From the NCBI GenBank assembly GCA_011503125.2, contig WWBZ02000082.1, positions 1,922,001-1,986,000 of the forward strand: DNA of 64,000 nt, read 5' to 3'. Below the pieces are notes generated by a model. The model made no database searches and was not told the DNA's origin. It saw only the letters and a list, made by a program, of their open reading frames with translations. Below are positions 55,121 through 64,000 of the stretch, in pieces. The translations under genes were made by a program, and so were the position numbers. Position 1 is the first letter of the stretch, and each line of letters opens with the position of its first letter. The DNA is from Botryosphaeria dothidea. Its lineage: Eukaryota > Ascomycota > Dothideomycetes > Botryosphaeriales > Botryosphaeriaceae.

Positions 55121-55857
55121 ATGCTACGTTGTGCGCCCCGGCGCCTTTATCTACCCCACGCCCTGCGTTTCAGGCGCCTCCCTAGCAGCAGGCTACATCA
55201 CTACTCTTTCTCCAACGCCGCAGCCATGAGCGACGCTCAGGCAGAAAATGCGGTGCCTGCGGAGGCTGCAAAGCCCGCGGAGCCAGAATTGCCAAAGCTG
55301 AGCGCGCACGAGTTCAGGCAGTACAATCGTTTGGCCGAGCACATGGACATCTTTGTAAGTACACACTTTTTTTGGTGGCTACAGGGAGCCCAACCACATG
55401 GTTAAGCTCACAAGATCCATGACCCCAGCACAACAACTTCCGCCACTCGTGGACCATCATGTACACGGCCTGCGAAAACAACAAGCGTCCTTCGGGCATG
55501 TCCATTCGCCAGTTCATCAGCCTCGGCCTCGAGTTCTGCCACCACCTCGACGTGCACCATAACATCGAGGAGCGCCACATATTTCCTATTCTGGCAAAGA
55601 AGATGCCCGCTTTCCGCAAAGAGCTGGAGCTGTTGACGCAGCATAAGCAGATTCATAAGGGGCTGGACAAACTGGAGAATTATCTCGAGGAATGCAGGCG
55701 TGGTGAAGACGAGCTCAGGATGGACAAGCTGAGAGAGATTCTTGATTCGTTTGGAAAGGTTCTGTGGCAACATTTGGATGATGAAGTAAAACAACTGGGC
55801 GCAGAAAATATGCGGAAGTACTGGACGATTGAAGAGGTTAGAAGGATTCCCATGTAA
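55121..55857 (+). CDS. Hemerythrin-like HHE domain protein
   Basis: A hemerythrin/HHE cation-binding domain protein of 220 aa. Exons are 55121-55354 and 55429-55857. The four-helix iron-binding fold shows HNNFRHSWTIMYTACE, LGLEFCHHLDVHHNIEERHI and a later QHKQIHKGLDKLENYL with QHLDDEVK, giving the expected His and Glu/Asp ligands. From the first ATG the N-terminus (MLRCAPRRLYLPHALRFRR) is basic, Leu/Arg-rich and free of acidic residues, resembling a mitochondrial presequence. A second ATG at 55226 would give a cytosolic form starting MSDAQAENAV. Whether the protein senses oxygen, iron or nitric oxide cannot be said. Confidence 0.88.
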
Positions 55858-56062
55858 TGGCGCTTCTCATGCATGGTGTACAAAATACGGCGCAATGATG
55901 GTTTCACCTTTGAATGGTAACACTTGAGTTTTACGAGCCAGAGAGCTCTTCTTTTACTTTTGAAACAACAATATTATGTACAGTCTTCAGTCGAAGGGAA
56001 GCTAGGCTGGAGCGGCCACTTCTCCAGCTCCCACGCCTCTGGCCGCTACAGAGATGTCCGTC

Positions 56063-57729
56063 TCATGGACGACCTCCGGGTTCTTTTGCGCCTCTCCCGC
56101 GTACAGGTCCCGTGACTCGTGCTATTTGTTTATCAGCCACCATTGCAATCAGTGCTGCACCAACTCCGCCGCCATCTTTCGCAAGTCCGATGCGGATTCT
56201 CTTTTCACCAGCCACTCCAATCTCCGAAACTTCCCTCAACGCGCTTCGGATGTTTTCCTCAAATCCAGGATAGTTTTCCACGAGTGAGCCCTCGACACCG
56301 ATGTCCAGGTATTTTACCTCCTTGGCTTGATTTTTTAAACGTCCTGTCTTAATGATGACAGCAGCTATAGCAGCACCACTTAATATTGCAGCTCGACGTC
56401 CGATAGCCTGAGCGATGATCTTGGCCACTGCTGCATCCTCAAGCGATGCTCGAGGAACGCCGAATTCTTTCTCAAGAGCCCGTCGAGTTGCCGATAGTAG
56501 AGTGGAATCGTCAGATTCGATGGTACTCATGACGCTTGTATCGACTCCATACGGTTTGTAAAGGGAAGACTTTTTCGGAATGCTAGCTTTAGATGCGCTC
56601 TTGAAAAGACCAAGGCTGCGCTTTTCCGAAATGGCGAGAAGGGCAAGACGGAACAATTCTCCCAGGTACATTCCACTGACGCGCTTCTCAAACATTTGTT
56701 CTCCAGCGTGTATGTTGGACTTGTCAAGTGCTTCGTCGTAAGGTGTATTTGGGAGAACAACCAATTTTTCGTCAAAGGAGCCCCACTCCGTGTTGATGAT
56801 CATGTTCTCCTCTTCCGTCTCCGAGGCATTGAGCATAGTGACGTTCTTCATCTTCTCAACATACGCACCGTTTGTACCCGTTCCAAACACTGCACCAAGG
56901 ATTGACGATCCGTTTGATGGAGAGGTGTATGCCCGCGCCATCAGTGTTCCCACTGTGTCATTTGCAAGCGCAGTTACCCGGACGGGAATATCAAGCTTGC
57001 CGATCTCCTCTTGCAAGAGCGCGCAAATATCTTTCCCGATCGTATCTGGAATGTCAAATCCCTTGTCCCATCGAGCCATGATGCCTCTGTCAATTGCAGT
57101 CTGCTGGAAAGTGAAGCTGAAAGTAAATCCTAGTGGTAGGTAATCCACATGGTCATATGAATGTTCCACAACCGGGCTGTCGCGGCCGCGTGCCTTATAC
57201 GCTTGGAGTTTATTGCTGTAGTGCTTTTTCAAGAAACTCTCGACTTCTCTTGCAATGAACGAAAACAGACTCGCAGAAGTGCTTCCAATCCGTAGGTTCT
57301 GGGGAATAGCGGCTTTTGTTTGCTTGATGGAGAAAGTACGGTCACCATGAAGTTCCACGCTGCATACACGACAGTTGGTTCCTCCAATATCAACCGCAAG
57401 ACAGACGCCCTGTAGGAAGTTCACGACATCAGCGAAAGACTTAGCATTTCAGTAAAGACTAAGGGGCGCACCTTTTCTGTTCCGTTTGGCAATGAAGAAA
57501 CGTAGGATGGAATCATGGTATCTCCATCCTTAGCAAGTCCATCGTCTAGAATGTGTTATCAGCCTGATAGACTTTGACAAAGAAAATTTGATCAATATTT
57601 ACCCATCTGCCTCACGAAATGCTTAACGATGTTCCGCACATCTTCTGCAGACACTTCGAACTCAGCCGCAATGCGTCTTGCCTCGACAACTGCGGGTTTC
57701 CTTGCTATCTTCGACGACTTGGCCCCCAT
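56063..57729 (-). CDS. Glucokinase (hexokinase family)
   Basis: An ATP-dependent glucose phosphorylating enzyme at the start of glycolysis, of the fungal glucokinase type. Exons are 57603-57729, 57472-57545 and 56063-57409 (515 aa). The first two exons encode the N-terminal helix (MGAKSSKIARKPAVVEARR) and DDGLAKDGDTMIPSYVSSLP. Exon 3 has phosphate 1 loop VCLAVDIGGTNCRV, glucose-binding LGFTFSFTFQQTAIDRG, ALANDTVGTLMA with the catalytic Asp, GAVFGTGTNGAYVE, NTEWGSFDE and adenosine motif DIGVEGSLVENYPGF. The C-terminus runs about 25 residues beyond GVGAALIAM, a basic tail I do not recognise. Glucokinase is preferred over hexokinase by the N-terminus and SFTFQQ. Confidence 0.92.
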
Positions 57730-58621
57730 TTCCAAGACAAGGCGACGTCTACGGAATGTAAAACGAGTGTCAAGATGTCATGAAGGTGTTCAGGAAAAGG
57801 TAGATCTCAGGTTGCACCAAGCTATGTGGCGCGAACTCTGAGGCTTCCCGGTTGCGGAGAAGATGGCCATGAGGGCCGGCAAACATAGCCAGCTACTCAG
57901 GCCCACGTCGGACATGTAACCACCGAAGGGGCGCTCGATGGTAGAGGGCCGGCCTTATCGGCGACATCACCGGCTTTTCCGTACATCACCGAACCAGCCA
58001 ATCTCGACGCCGCGTGCTCGACAGCTGCCGTGATTGGTATTGCGAGCCGCCTTCCGTCGCTTGCGAGCGAAGGTTCAAGATGGCGTTCTTTGTAAGAATG
58101 GTTAGTTAAGGTACCGTGTCTCAGTGCTTTGAGTCGTGCACTGGATGAGCTATCCGCACCATTCGGACCAACATCCGAGTATGCGGGTCGAACACTCTGC
58201 AAAGGATCCACTATATGTGAGCTTAAACCGAACGGGATTCTGCGTCGGCGTGCCAGACCCTGTGAGCATCTTCTACAACTTCAGCTGTTTGTCCGGCCAG
58301 CTCCTGGTAGGGAGCGCTCGTACGCGGCGCCTTGTGGGGCCATCCGGAGGGGGGGGGGGTTCTCTCTGGACATCTGGAGACATTCTGATAGCACTGCGAT
58401 TCCCCGCGTGAGGCGCACTCTGTCTGGCGAGATATCGGATAGGAAGGTGTAGACACAGGGTGTCAGGCGACGACGAAGCGAGAAAGTGGTTGCCAGGCGG
58501 ACGGATTGCCATGGGAAAGAGCGGGAAGCTACGGCTGCCGAGGGCGCCCCCGCGCAGCGCGTCAACGCGCGCATCTGATGGCACGACAACATGACCATCA
58601 TCCTTCCAATGGTGTTGCAAA
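57730..58621. other. Divergent promoter region, glucokinase / Zn2Cys6 gene
   Basis: About 890 bp, including an 11-bp G homopolymer at 58349-58359. No gene was recognised; short frames are unconvincing. Confidence 0.5.
58349..58359 (+). repeat. Poly-G tract, 11 bp
   Basis: An uninterrupted run of 11 G in the promoter region of the second Zn2Cys6 gene; length may be inaccurate in short-read data. Confidence 0.8.
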
Positions 58622-60477
58622 ATGGCGTCCAAGTCCCAAGAAAGTATCATTATCGGGCCCAAGCCCACTAAAGCATGCGGTAAGCCACCGACCCGTTGTT
58701 ACTGCACTGCCGCTCCTATAACGTCACGTTCATGCTGATGCGCTCCCCAACAGTCAACTGTCGGCGCCAGAAGGTTTGCCGCAGTCGCTTCCGTGCCACA
58801 CTCTGGTCTGATTTCACTTCCAGATGAAATGCCAGGTCGAGCCGGGCTCAAGTATATGCAGGCGCTGTCGTGTTCAGAAGATCGACTGCATCTTCAAGCC
58901 ACGCGCAAATGTACGGCAATTATCTCCACATTTCCCGATGTGCTAGAGACTGAGTCTACAAGGCCGCCATCATCCGGGAGCCCATTGACATGAGGCCCGA
59001 CCAAGATAGACGCCTCTCTAACACCGAACCGGGCTCCGTTCTCGGTCGGCTGGAAGTCATCGAGGCTCTTCTCGGCATCCGACCGTCCGCCAAGGCTTCC
59101 CACTCATCCCCAGGAAGTCAGGCAGACGCCGGCCCGTCCGGGTCTCACTCCTTCGAGGATGACGATGATCCCGAGCTCTCCGGCCTCAGGCCCGCTATCT
59201 TGCAGTTGAGATGTCTTGCAAGACAGCCTCAAAACGACAGAATATGGGTGCCCTCTGTCATGAAGCAGTTGTGGACGTCGTGAGTCAAGTGGGCGGTGGC
59301 CCCATTTCCCCCTCATCTAACATACGTCCAGATTCCATGACAATGTGCCTGGCCTCCACTTTCTGTCTAAAAAGCAGACCTTTTCGTCTCCAACGCCTTT
59401 GCTTCTAGCATCTGTCCTCTATGTCTCTGCTCTCCACCATCCGGCCCCTGACATTGCCTCCTTGGCCCCTGACTATTTTGTTATAACATGCAGTGCCATT
59501 GCCGATCTCTCTGTACCTACGCCACGTGGAACTGAACCAATCAAGGACGAGAATCTCAGTGAGGAGCAACGCGCATTCCAGGATGTTCTCGGCCTGATAT
59601 TGGCTGGTCTTGTCGCGGAAGCGTACATCAAAGAGACTGGCATCTGGATATCAATCGGCTACAGGATCCTCCTCGATTATTGTCCAATGAACATCGATGA
59701 GAGATCTCGAGAGTGGTGTGGCCTGTTCAGAGGGCTCCAGATCATCGACCTGGAGCACGCTTCTCTTTACATGTCATGTCCTATTCTTCCCCGGAAGGCT
59801 CCTTTGGCCTCACTATTGCAGCTGCAAACGTCTGGTGGGGATCCATATGATCATCTAACACAAATGATGCACATCGGCCTTAGCCATTTCACCGGGCGCG
59901 GAATCCCCACAATATGGTCTTTCATTTTCTCAAACGAAGCCAATCGTTCAGGTCAGGCCGCAACCCCCTTCACGGAGAACGACCTCGGCGTCATCAAGCA
60001 TTGGGCACGCCAGCTTGACGACTGGCTCGTCAGGTATAGCGGCGTATCTCGTAAGCTCAAACTTTTGTCTCGTCTGTGACAGACTTCTGATACGTTTTAG
60101 GCCCATCCGCCATTGAGAATCCCAATTTAGCTTTGTTCCGACAATACATACTACAACGGCTATTCGTTTTGTCCATTTACCATCCAGCTCGAGGTTTCGA
60201 CATGTTTGCACGGAACGTGGCAACCGCCGAGCGCCAGGAGCTTTTGCTATCCGCACGGGCCGCATTGAGATTGCACAACGATGACCATGGCATTTGGAGT
60301 AACTGGGACCTAGTGGTATATCTCAGCTTGCGATATCGGTTTTTGGATGTGCTAACTTCATGTTAGATGATCACATGGGCGGCGTTACTAGTCCTACAAG
60401 GGATGGAAGACGGCACAGGTGAATCTGATGGTATGGCATCGTTCCAGTCTCTCATATATCGCATGACAAACGATTAA
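58622..60477 (+). CDS. Zn(II)2Cys6 transcription factor with 20-nt microexon
   Basis: Seven exons are inferred: 58622-58679, 58754-58773, 58824-58910, 58963-59279, 59332-60050, 60101-60315 and 60367-60477 (508 aa). The zinc cluster is assembled from three exons: exon 1 ends KPTKAC, exon 2 (20 nt) supplies VNCRRQK, and exon 3 gives MKCQVEPGSSICRRCRVQK and IDCIFKPRAN. The result is C-x2-C-x6-C-x8-C-x2-C-x6-C. The rest is the fungal-specific regulatory region (for example FVLSIYHPARGFDMFARN). Donors and acceptors are canonical and frame is kept through all joins. The C-terminus is less sure: a further intron from 60418 to 60481 could add a Pro/Thr-rich tail. The target pathway is unknown. Confidence 0.85.
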
Positions 60478-60644
60478 CATAGCGATAAGATCTTCGCCTG
60501 ATACAGTCACACCTCTTAACCCTACAAAAAACAAGCCAACCCCCACCAAGTCTCCGGCACCAACTGGCCTCCCGGCTCGAAACTGATCTGCAGCGCCTCC
60601 GAACCCCACCAACCAGCCCATCCAACAATCAGAACACAGCAAAC

Positions 60645-60956
60645 ATGGCCGCCGCCGAGAACCCGGACGATACGAATCCGTGGGCTCTATTCAACCAGGA
60701 AACCATCCGACTCGACTCTCCGTCCTGGCAGTTCACACCCAAGCAGAACTACTTCAACGGGCCCATGTCCGTGGACAGCCAGCAGCAGCAGATGCCCGTA
60801 GACACCACGATGGGCGTGCAAGGGCCCGTTATCGCACCTGGAGCTAACGGGCCCGCCGGTCCTGAGCAGTGGCCGCCGGCGCTCATGCGCCTATTCGGTA
60901 GCGGCGAGTTTGAGATTGACCCCGAAAACGGCGAGCCGATCAACGACGTGATGTAG
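60645..60956 (+). CDS. Small conserved-looking hypothetical protein, 103 aa
   Basis: A single-exon gene starting ATGGCCGCCGCCG. The protein is acidic and Pro/Gln-rich with several Trp (NPWALFNQET; PSWQFTPKQNYF; EQWPPALMRLFG) and ends SGEFEIDPENGEPINDVM, which looks like a structured terminal motif. No signal peptide or membrane segment. It lies 168 bp after the Zn2Cys6 gene on the same strand. I do not recognise a family; codon use and the clean start/stop context suggest it is real. Confidence 0.6.
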   Translation: MAAAENPDDTNPWALFNQETIRLDSPSWQFTPKQNYFNGPMSVDSQQQQMPVDTTMGVQGPVIAPGANGPAGPEQWPPALMRLFGSGEFEIDPENGEPINDVM

Positions 60957-61879
60957 AGCAGCCAGCAGCTATTTCGCTCTGACTGCGCACAGCCTCCAGA
61001 TATTTGAATCTCCGGTGTTCGTCATTCGAGGTTACGCGAAGATCGCTGGGTACTGCTCGTCAACGGATCCTGCGGGAGCGCGTCAATATCTCGCTTCAAC
61101 GTATAGGCGGGAGAGCCGAGTATCCGATCAACAGTCAGTGTGTATCTTCAACACGATAGCAAGCTTCTGGGACGACCGAAATGAATCATGCCGTCCCAAA
61201 GTTTCGAAGTAGATTGGACACCACCAGTAGGCGATTCAGAACGGAATGCCACATGCGATGATGATAAGAACTGGGTACAGGAAGGCCAAAGGAGGCTGTG
61301 ATCAGATTACGCGCCAGGCAAAGGAAACAAAAGGGCCCAGGCCTTCCGTGTGAAGAAATACTCTTTCTGAGCCATCTAGGATCAGCCAGACCATCTCTTG
61401 TGTTAATGACTTTTCATGACACGACGTGCTTTCCTGTGGCGGAAGTACGCGCTCTCAACCACCTACAACCTTATACTATTTAGTAAAGACACGGCGACGC
61501 ATGCACGAGAAATTGGTGGTCAGGAGAAAATATGTTTGAAGCACAATCTGTACAGCTCCTCATGAGCAAGAACCAGGATATCAAAACGAAAGGCTTGTAA
61601 CCAACAGACAAGCAAAGACAAAAATCCCAAAACAGAGTCTATGCGCTCTCTTCATTACAATTATCGTGTCCTTTGAGAGAGAATCCCGTTTTTCTTTCCA
61701 ATGTCCAGTCCGCGAATGCTTCGAAATGGAAGAAAAACGTGAGAGAAAAAAACGGGGACACGCCAATTCCCAAACTCAACTCCCTCAACAAAGTCGTCAT
61801 GTTTCTAAGCAAGCAAGATCTCATACAATATTAAGAATCTGCACCCGCTTTCAAAAAAAACAGCACACAAAAAGCGCTT
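60957..61879. other. Convergent intergenic region
   Basis: About 920 bp between the small hypothetical gene and kei1. A-rich near 61560-61870; no gene recognised. Confidence 0.5.
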
Positions 61880-62950
61880 TCAACGGCTCTCGGCAATCGA
61901 GTCGATGCTGACCGGCCGGGGCGGGGTAGGCGGAGGAGCGGGCGGGCCGGTGCCGCTCCTTCTCCTGCGTTCGCGCTCGTGCACGCCGGGAACGGCATCG
62001 ATGCTGGTGCTCTTCCTGAACTTGCCGCCCATGCCGCGCATCCACTCGCCGTCCTCGTCGCGGCCGAGCCAGTACTCGCGGCCGACGGCGAGCATGGCGC
62101 GGCCGAGCTTGCCGGGCCAGCCCTGCCCTTCCTCGCGGCTCTCGGCGAAGGGGTTCTCGGCGAGCTCGTCGGACGGGTTGCCTGTGTGCAGCGTGTACTG
62201 CGAGGCCGACGTCATCATGATGTGCTGGCGGAGCACGGCGCGGGCGTAGGCGAGCATGATGACGACGAAGTAGATGCGGATGGCCCACAGCGCAGAGATG
62301 ATGGTGATGCTCATGATGCTGCCGCTCTGGAAGACGGCACTGCCGAGCCCCGCGGCCGGGAAGCTGCTGTCGCTCGACGAGCCGACGGCCACGGCCTCCT
62401 GGCCCGCTGCCAGGCCGTCGGCGGGCATCGCCACCACGTCAACCTTGCTGACGTTGTACTTGGGGTCGGTGAAGCCGGACGTGTCGCCGATCATCTTGCC
62501 GCCGGGCCCGTCGCCGCCGCTGCCCGGCTTGCTCTCGTGCGGGTGCTGCGCCAGGACCAGGAACCACGCGATGCCGAAGGCGGCCGTGTAGGCGGCGTTG
62601 ATGACGGTGTCGATGGCGTACAGCCAGGCGAGGGCAAGGCAGCGCAGCGGGTCCTGCTTGCGGATATAGCGGGCCAGGTAGACGGTGAGGAAGAGGACGA
62701 CGATGGAGTAGATGTACATGGACAGCTGCAGCGGCGAGACGTGGTAGCCGGTCGCGAGGGCCAGGATGCCGTAGAAACCGGTGATCTTGTTGACGAGGAT
62801 GGTGAGGACGATCAGCTCGACGCCGGTGCGCAGAGACATGGCGTAGAGGAAAGTCTGCAGGCGTTAGTCTCTCCTGGAGGATGGTCGCGCGACGGGCGCG
62901 TGGGCGCTTACGTTAGGACGGGGCATCTCCAACAGCGAGGAGCCAGCCAT
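61880..62950 (-). CDS. kei1: Kei1, inositol phosphorylceramide synthase regulatory subunit
   Basis: Kei1 (DUF1753) is the Golgi membrane partner required for Aur1 inositol phosphorylceramide synthase activity in sphingolipid synthesis. Exons are 62912-62950 and 61880-62854 (337 aa). The small first exon encodes MAGSSLLEMPRPN and joins to TFLYAMSLRTGVELIVL, the conserved Kei1 beginning. Membrane segments include LIVLTILVNKITGFYGILAL, a YIYSIVVLFLTVYLA stretch, VINAAYTAAFGIAWFLVLA and IMSITIISALWAIRIYFVVIM. The cytosolic tail has an NPFAE motif and a Pro/Arg-rich end; EREYWLG-like sequence precedes it. The loop after the third helix is Gly/Ser/Asp-rich and longer than usual. Confidence 0.9.
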
Positions 62951-63472
62951 GGTGACGGAGATGGTGCGGCCGGTCTGACCGCGGGAAGTAGGTAGAGGGT
63001 CGAGGGTGAGGAGCAGGTGGGTGAGAATTGGAGTCGAAGAGTGAGGTGGAGGACGTCGTCGTTGACTGGTATGTCGAGGCGCGGATGATGGCGGCTGCAC
63101 AGCCGAACAAAACCCTGGGGCCAAAAAGCGCCGCAATCTCCCGGCCCGACGTCACCTTAACATCTCAGCCCTGCCAAGCCCCAGATGATGATCCGCCCTT
63201 CATTAATCTGCATTGCAGCATCAACGCTCGCAAGCCGCCCTTCTTAACTAGGTTCGCTCTGGAGAGATGGAGAATGGCTCAGTCTCTACTCAATTCCGAA
63301 CGGCATGACCCAATGGAAAAGCGGAGACATACTAGAATTTTTTAGACACCGCCGAGAACTTTACCACGTGCTAGACTACTATCTCCTACCTACGTTTTGA
63401 TACATACTTCGTATAGTACAGGGCCATTGTAAGCCACCGGGAATCTTTACAATTACAAGAAGGTAATCTTAT
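62951..63472. other. Intergenic region, kei1 promoter
   Basis: About 520 bp between the kei1 start and the stop of the last gene (both minus). Nothing recognisable. Confidence 0.5.
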
Positions 63473-64000
63473 CTACAAATCACGAGCCGTATTCGTGTTC
63501 GTATCCTGCTGCCGTGACTCTTTCTCCACGTATTCGGAATCCAACAAGTCTTCCACCTCTTTGACGTTCAAGGCTGGAGCCTGGCCGTCCGGATCCGAGC
63601 CATCAAATTCTTCCGCGTCTACCTTTTGAAGTTCTGGAAGAGAATCCGTGCCACCGTCCTCATCGCTCGTGAGGACTGGCTCCTGCTCAACTTCTACCGG
63701 GAGAACCTCTTCACCATCTTCTGCTCCATCGAGCACATCTGTCTCCTCATACCTACTTCCCTCAGATATGAATTTCTCCCCAGAATCGTCCTGGGATTGC
63801 TCTCCATTAGCCAATTCGGCAGAGAGCATTTCTTCTGCCAACTGATTTCGCTGTTCTTGCACTCGCTGCTGCCTCTTGATAGATTCAAGCGAGACCCTAG
63901 TCCTGGTAAGTTCATCGAGTGTCGCTTCAATAGCCTGTTCAACCAACGACTTTGCATGGAATGCTAAAGCCCTTGTGGAGAAGACGCCACTGAATCGGTA
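63473..64000 (-). CDS. Unknown protein, C-terminal part (cut by window edge)
   Basis: The frame is open from the window edge (TAC at 64000-63998) to the stop at 63473, 175 residues. It begins YRFSGVFSTRALAFHAKSLV, continues with a likely coiled coil (VSLESIKRQQRVQEQRNQLA), and ends in a long acidic, probably disordered tail rich in Glu/Asp. The true start lies outside the window. I do not recognise the family. Confidence 0.6.
   Translation of the reverse strand, partial: YRFSGVFSTRALAFHAKSLVEQAIEATLDELTRTRVSLESIKRQQRVQEQRNQLAEEMLSAELANGEQSQDDSGEKFISEGSRYEETDVLDGAEDGEEVLPVEVEQEPVLTSDEDGGTDSLPELQKVDAEEFDGSDPDGQAPALNVKEVEDLLDSEYVEKESRQQDTNTNTARDL

Noticed and set aside
61979..62995. 338-codon plus-strand frame
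   Set aside because: Antisense to kei1 in GC-rich DNA; low-complexity Gly/Asp/Val composition with no motif.
1..64000. tRNA genes
   Set aside because: Scanning both strands by eye for B-box sequences (GGTTCGANTCC and its complement) gave only partial hits without A-box or cloverleaf partners; a tRNAscan-SE run would be decisive.

Overview
The window is nuclear DNA of a filamentous ascomycete (Pezizomycotina). The evidence is 30 protein genes with small GT-AG introns (about 45-65 nt, with CTRAC-like branch points), a compact arrangement on both strands, and typical fungal families: two Zn2Cys6 regulators, an AA9 lytic polysaccharide monooxygenase, Kei1, a Bud3 RhoGEF, Sng1/DUF3533 and a GH47 mannosidase. 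The sequence alone does not fix the class or species. I saw no tRNA or rRNA gene, transposon ORF or CRISPR array. Exon coordinates were derived by hand from splice consensus, frame continuity and family conservation.

Layout. 1-6031: end of a PITH-domain gene, Lsm8 (U6 snRNP), Emp24 (p24 cargo receptor) and a SANT/Myb-like lysine-rich protein with a coding 15-bp minisatellite. 6626-14456 is the most accessory-looking part: two divergent PLP aminotransferases, a Zn2Cys6 regulator whose CDS end overlaps one of them, two tandem tiny cysteine-rich proteins (one only 59 codons) and an HSL-type alpha/beta hydrolase. 15614-18581: Dim1 (U5 snRNP) and a secreted AA9 LPMO. An unusual 4-kb stretch without recognisable genes follows. 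22631-30525: Sng1-like membrane protein, cytosolic prolyl-tRNA synthetase and CCT1 sharing a divergent promoter, and an unknown gene.

31460-51623 is enriched in cell-division functions: Bud3 RhoGEF and Dcc1 (Ctf18-RFC cohesion subunit) from one divergent promoter, a LaeA-like methyltransferase, a GH47 mannosidase, the 1946-residue cohesin loader Scc2/Mis4, and an RNA polymerase I A12 (Rpa12) gene that appears frame-disrupted. 51803-64000: deoxyhypusine hydroxylase, a GPI-type surface protein, a hemerythrin-like protein, glucokinase, a second Zn2Cys6 regulator whose zinc cluster is assembled from exons including a 20-nt microexon, a small unknown protein, Kei1, and the 3' part of an unknown gene.

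No single clearly new system is visible. The best leads are the paired WNCCQC microproteins beside the aminotransferase/regulator group, the damaged-looking Rpa12 gene, the internal deletion in the second aminotransferase, the microexon, and the inverted repeat in the dcc1/bud3 promoter.
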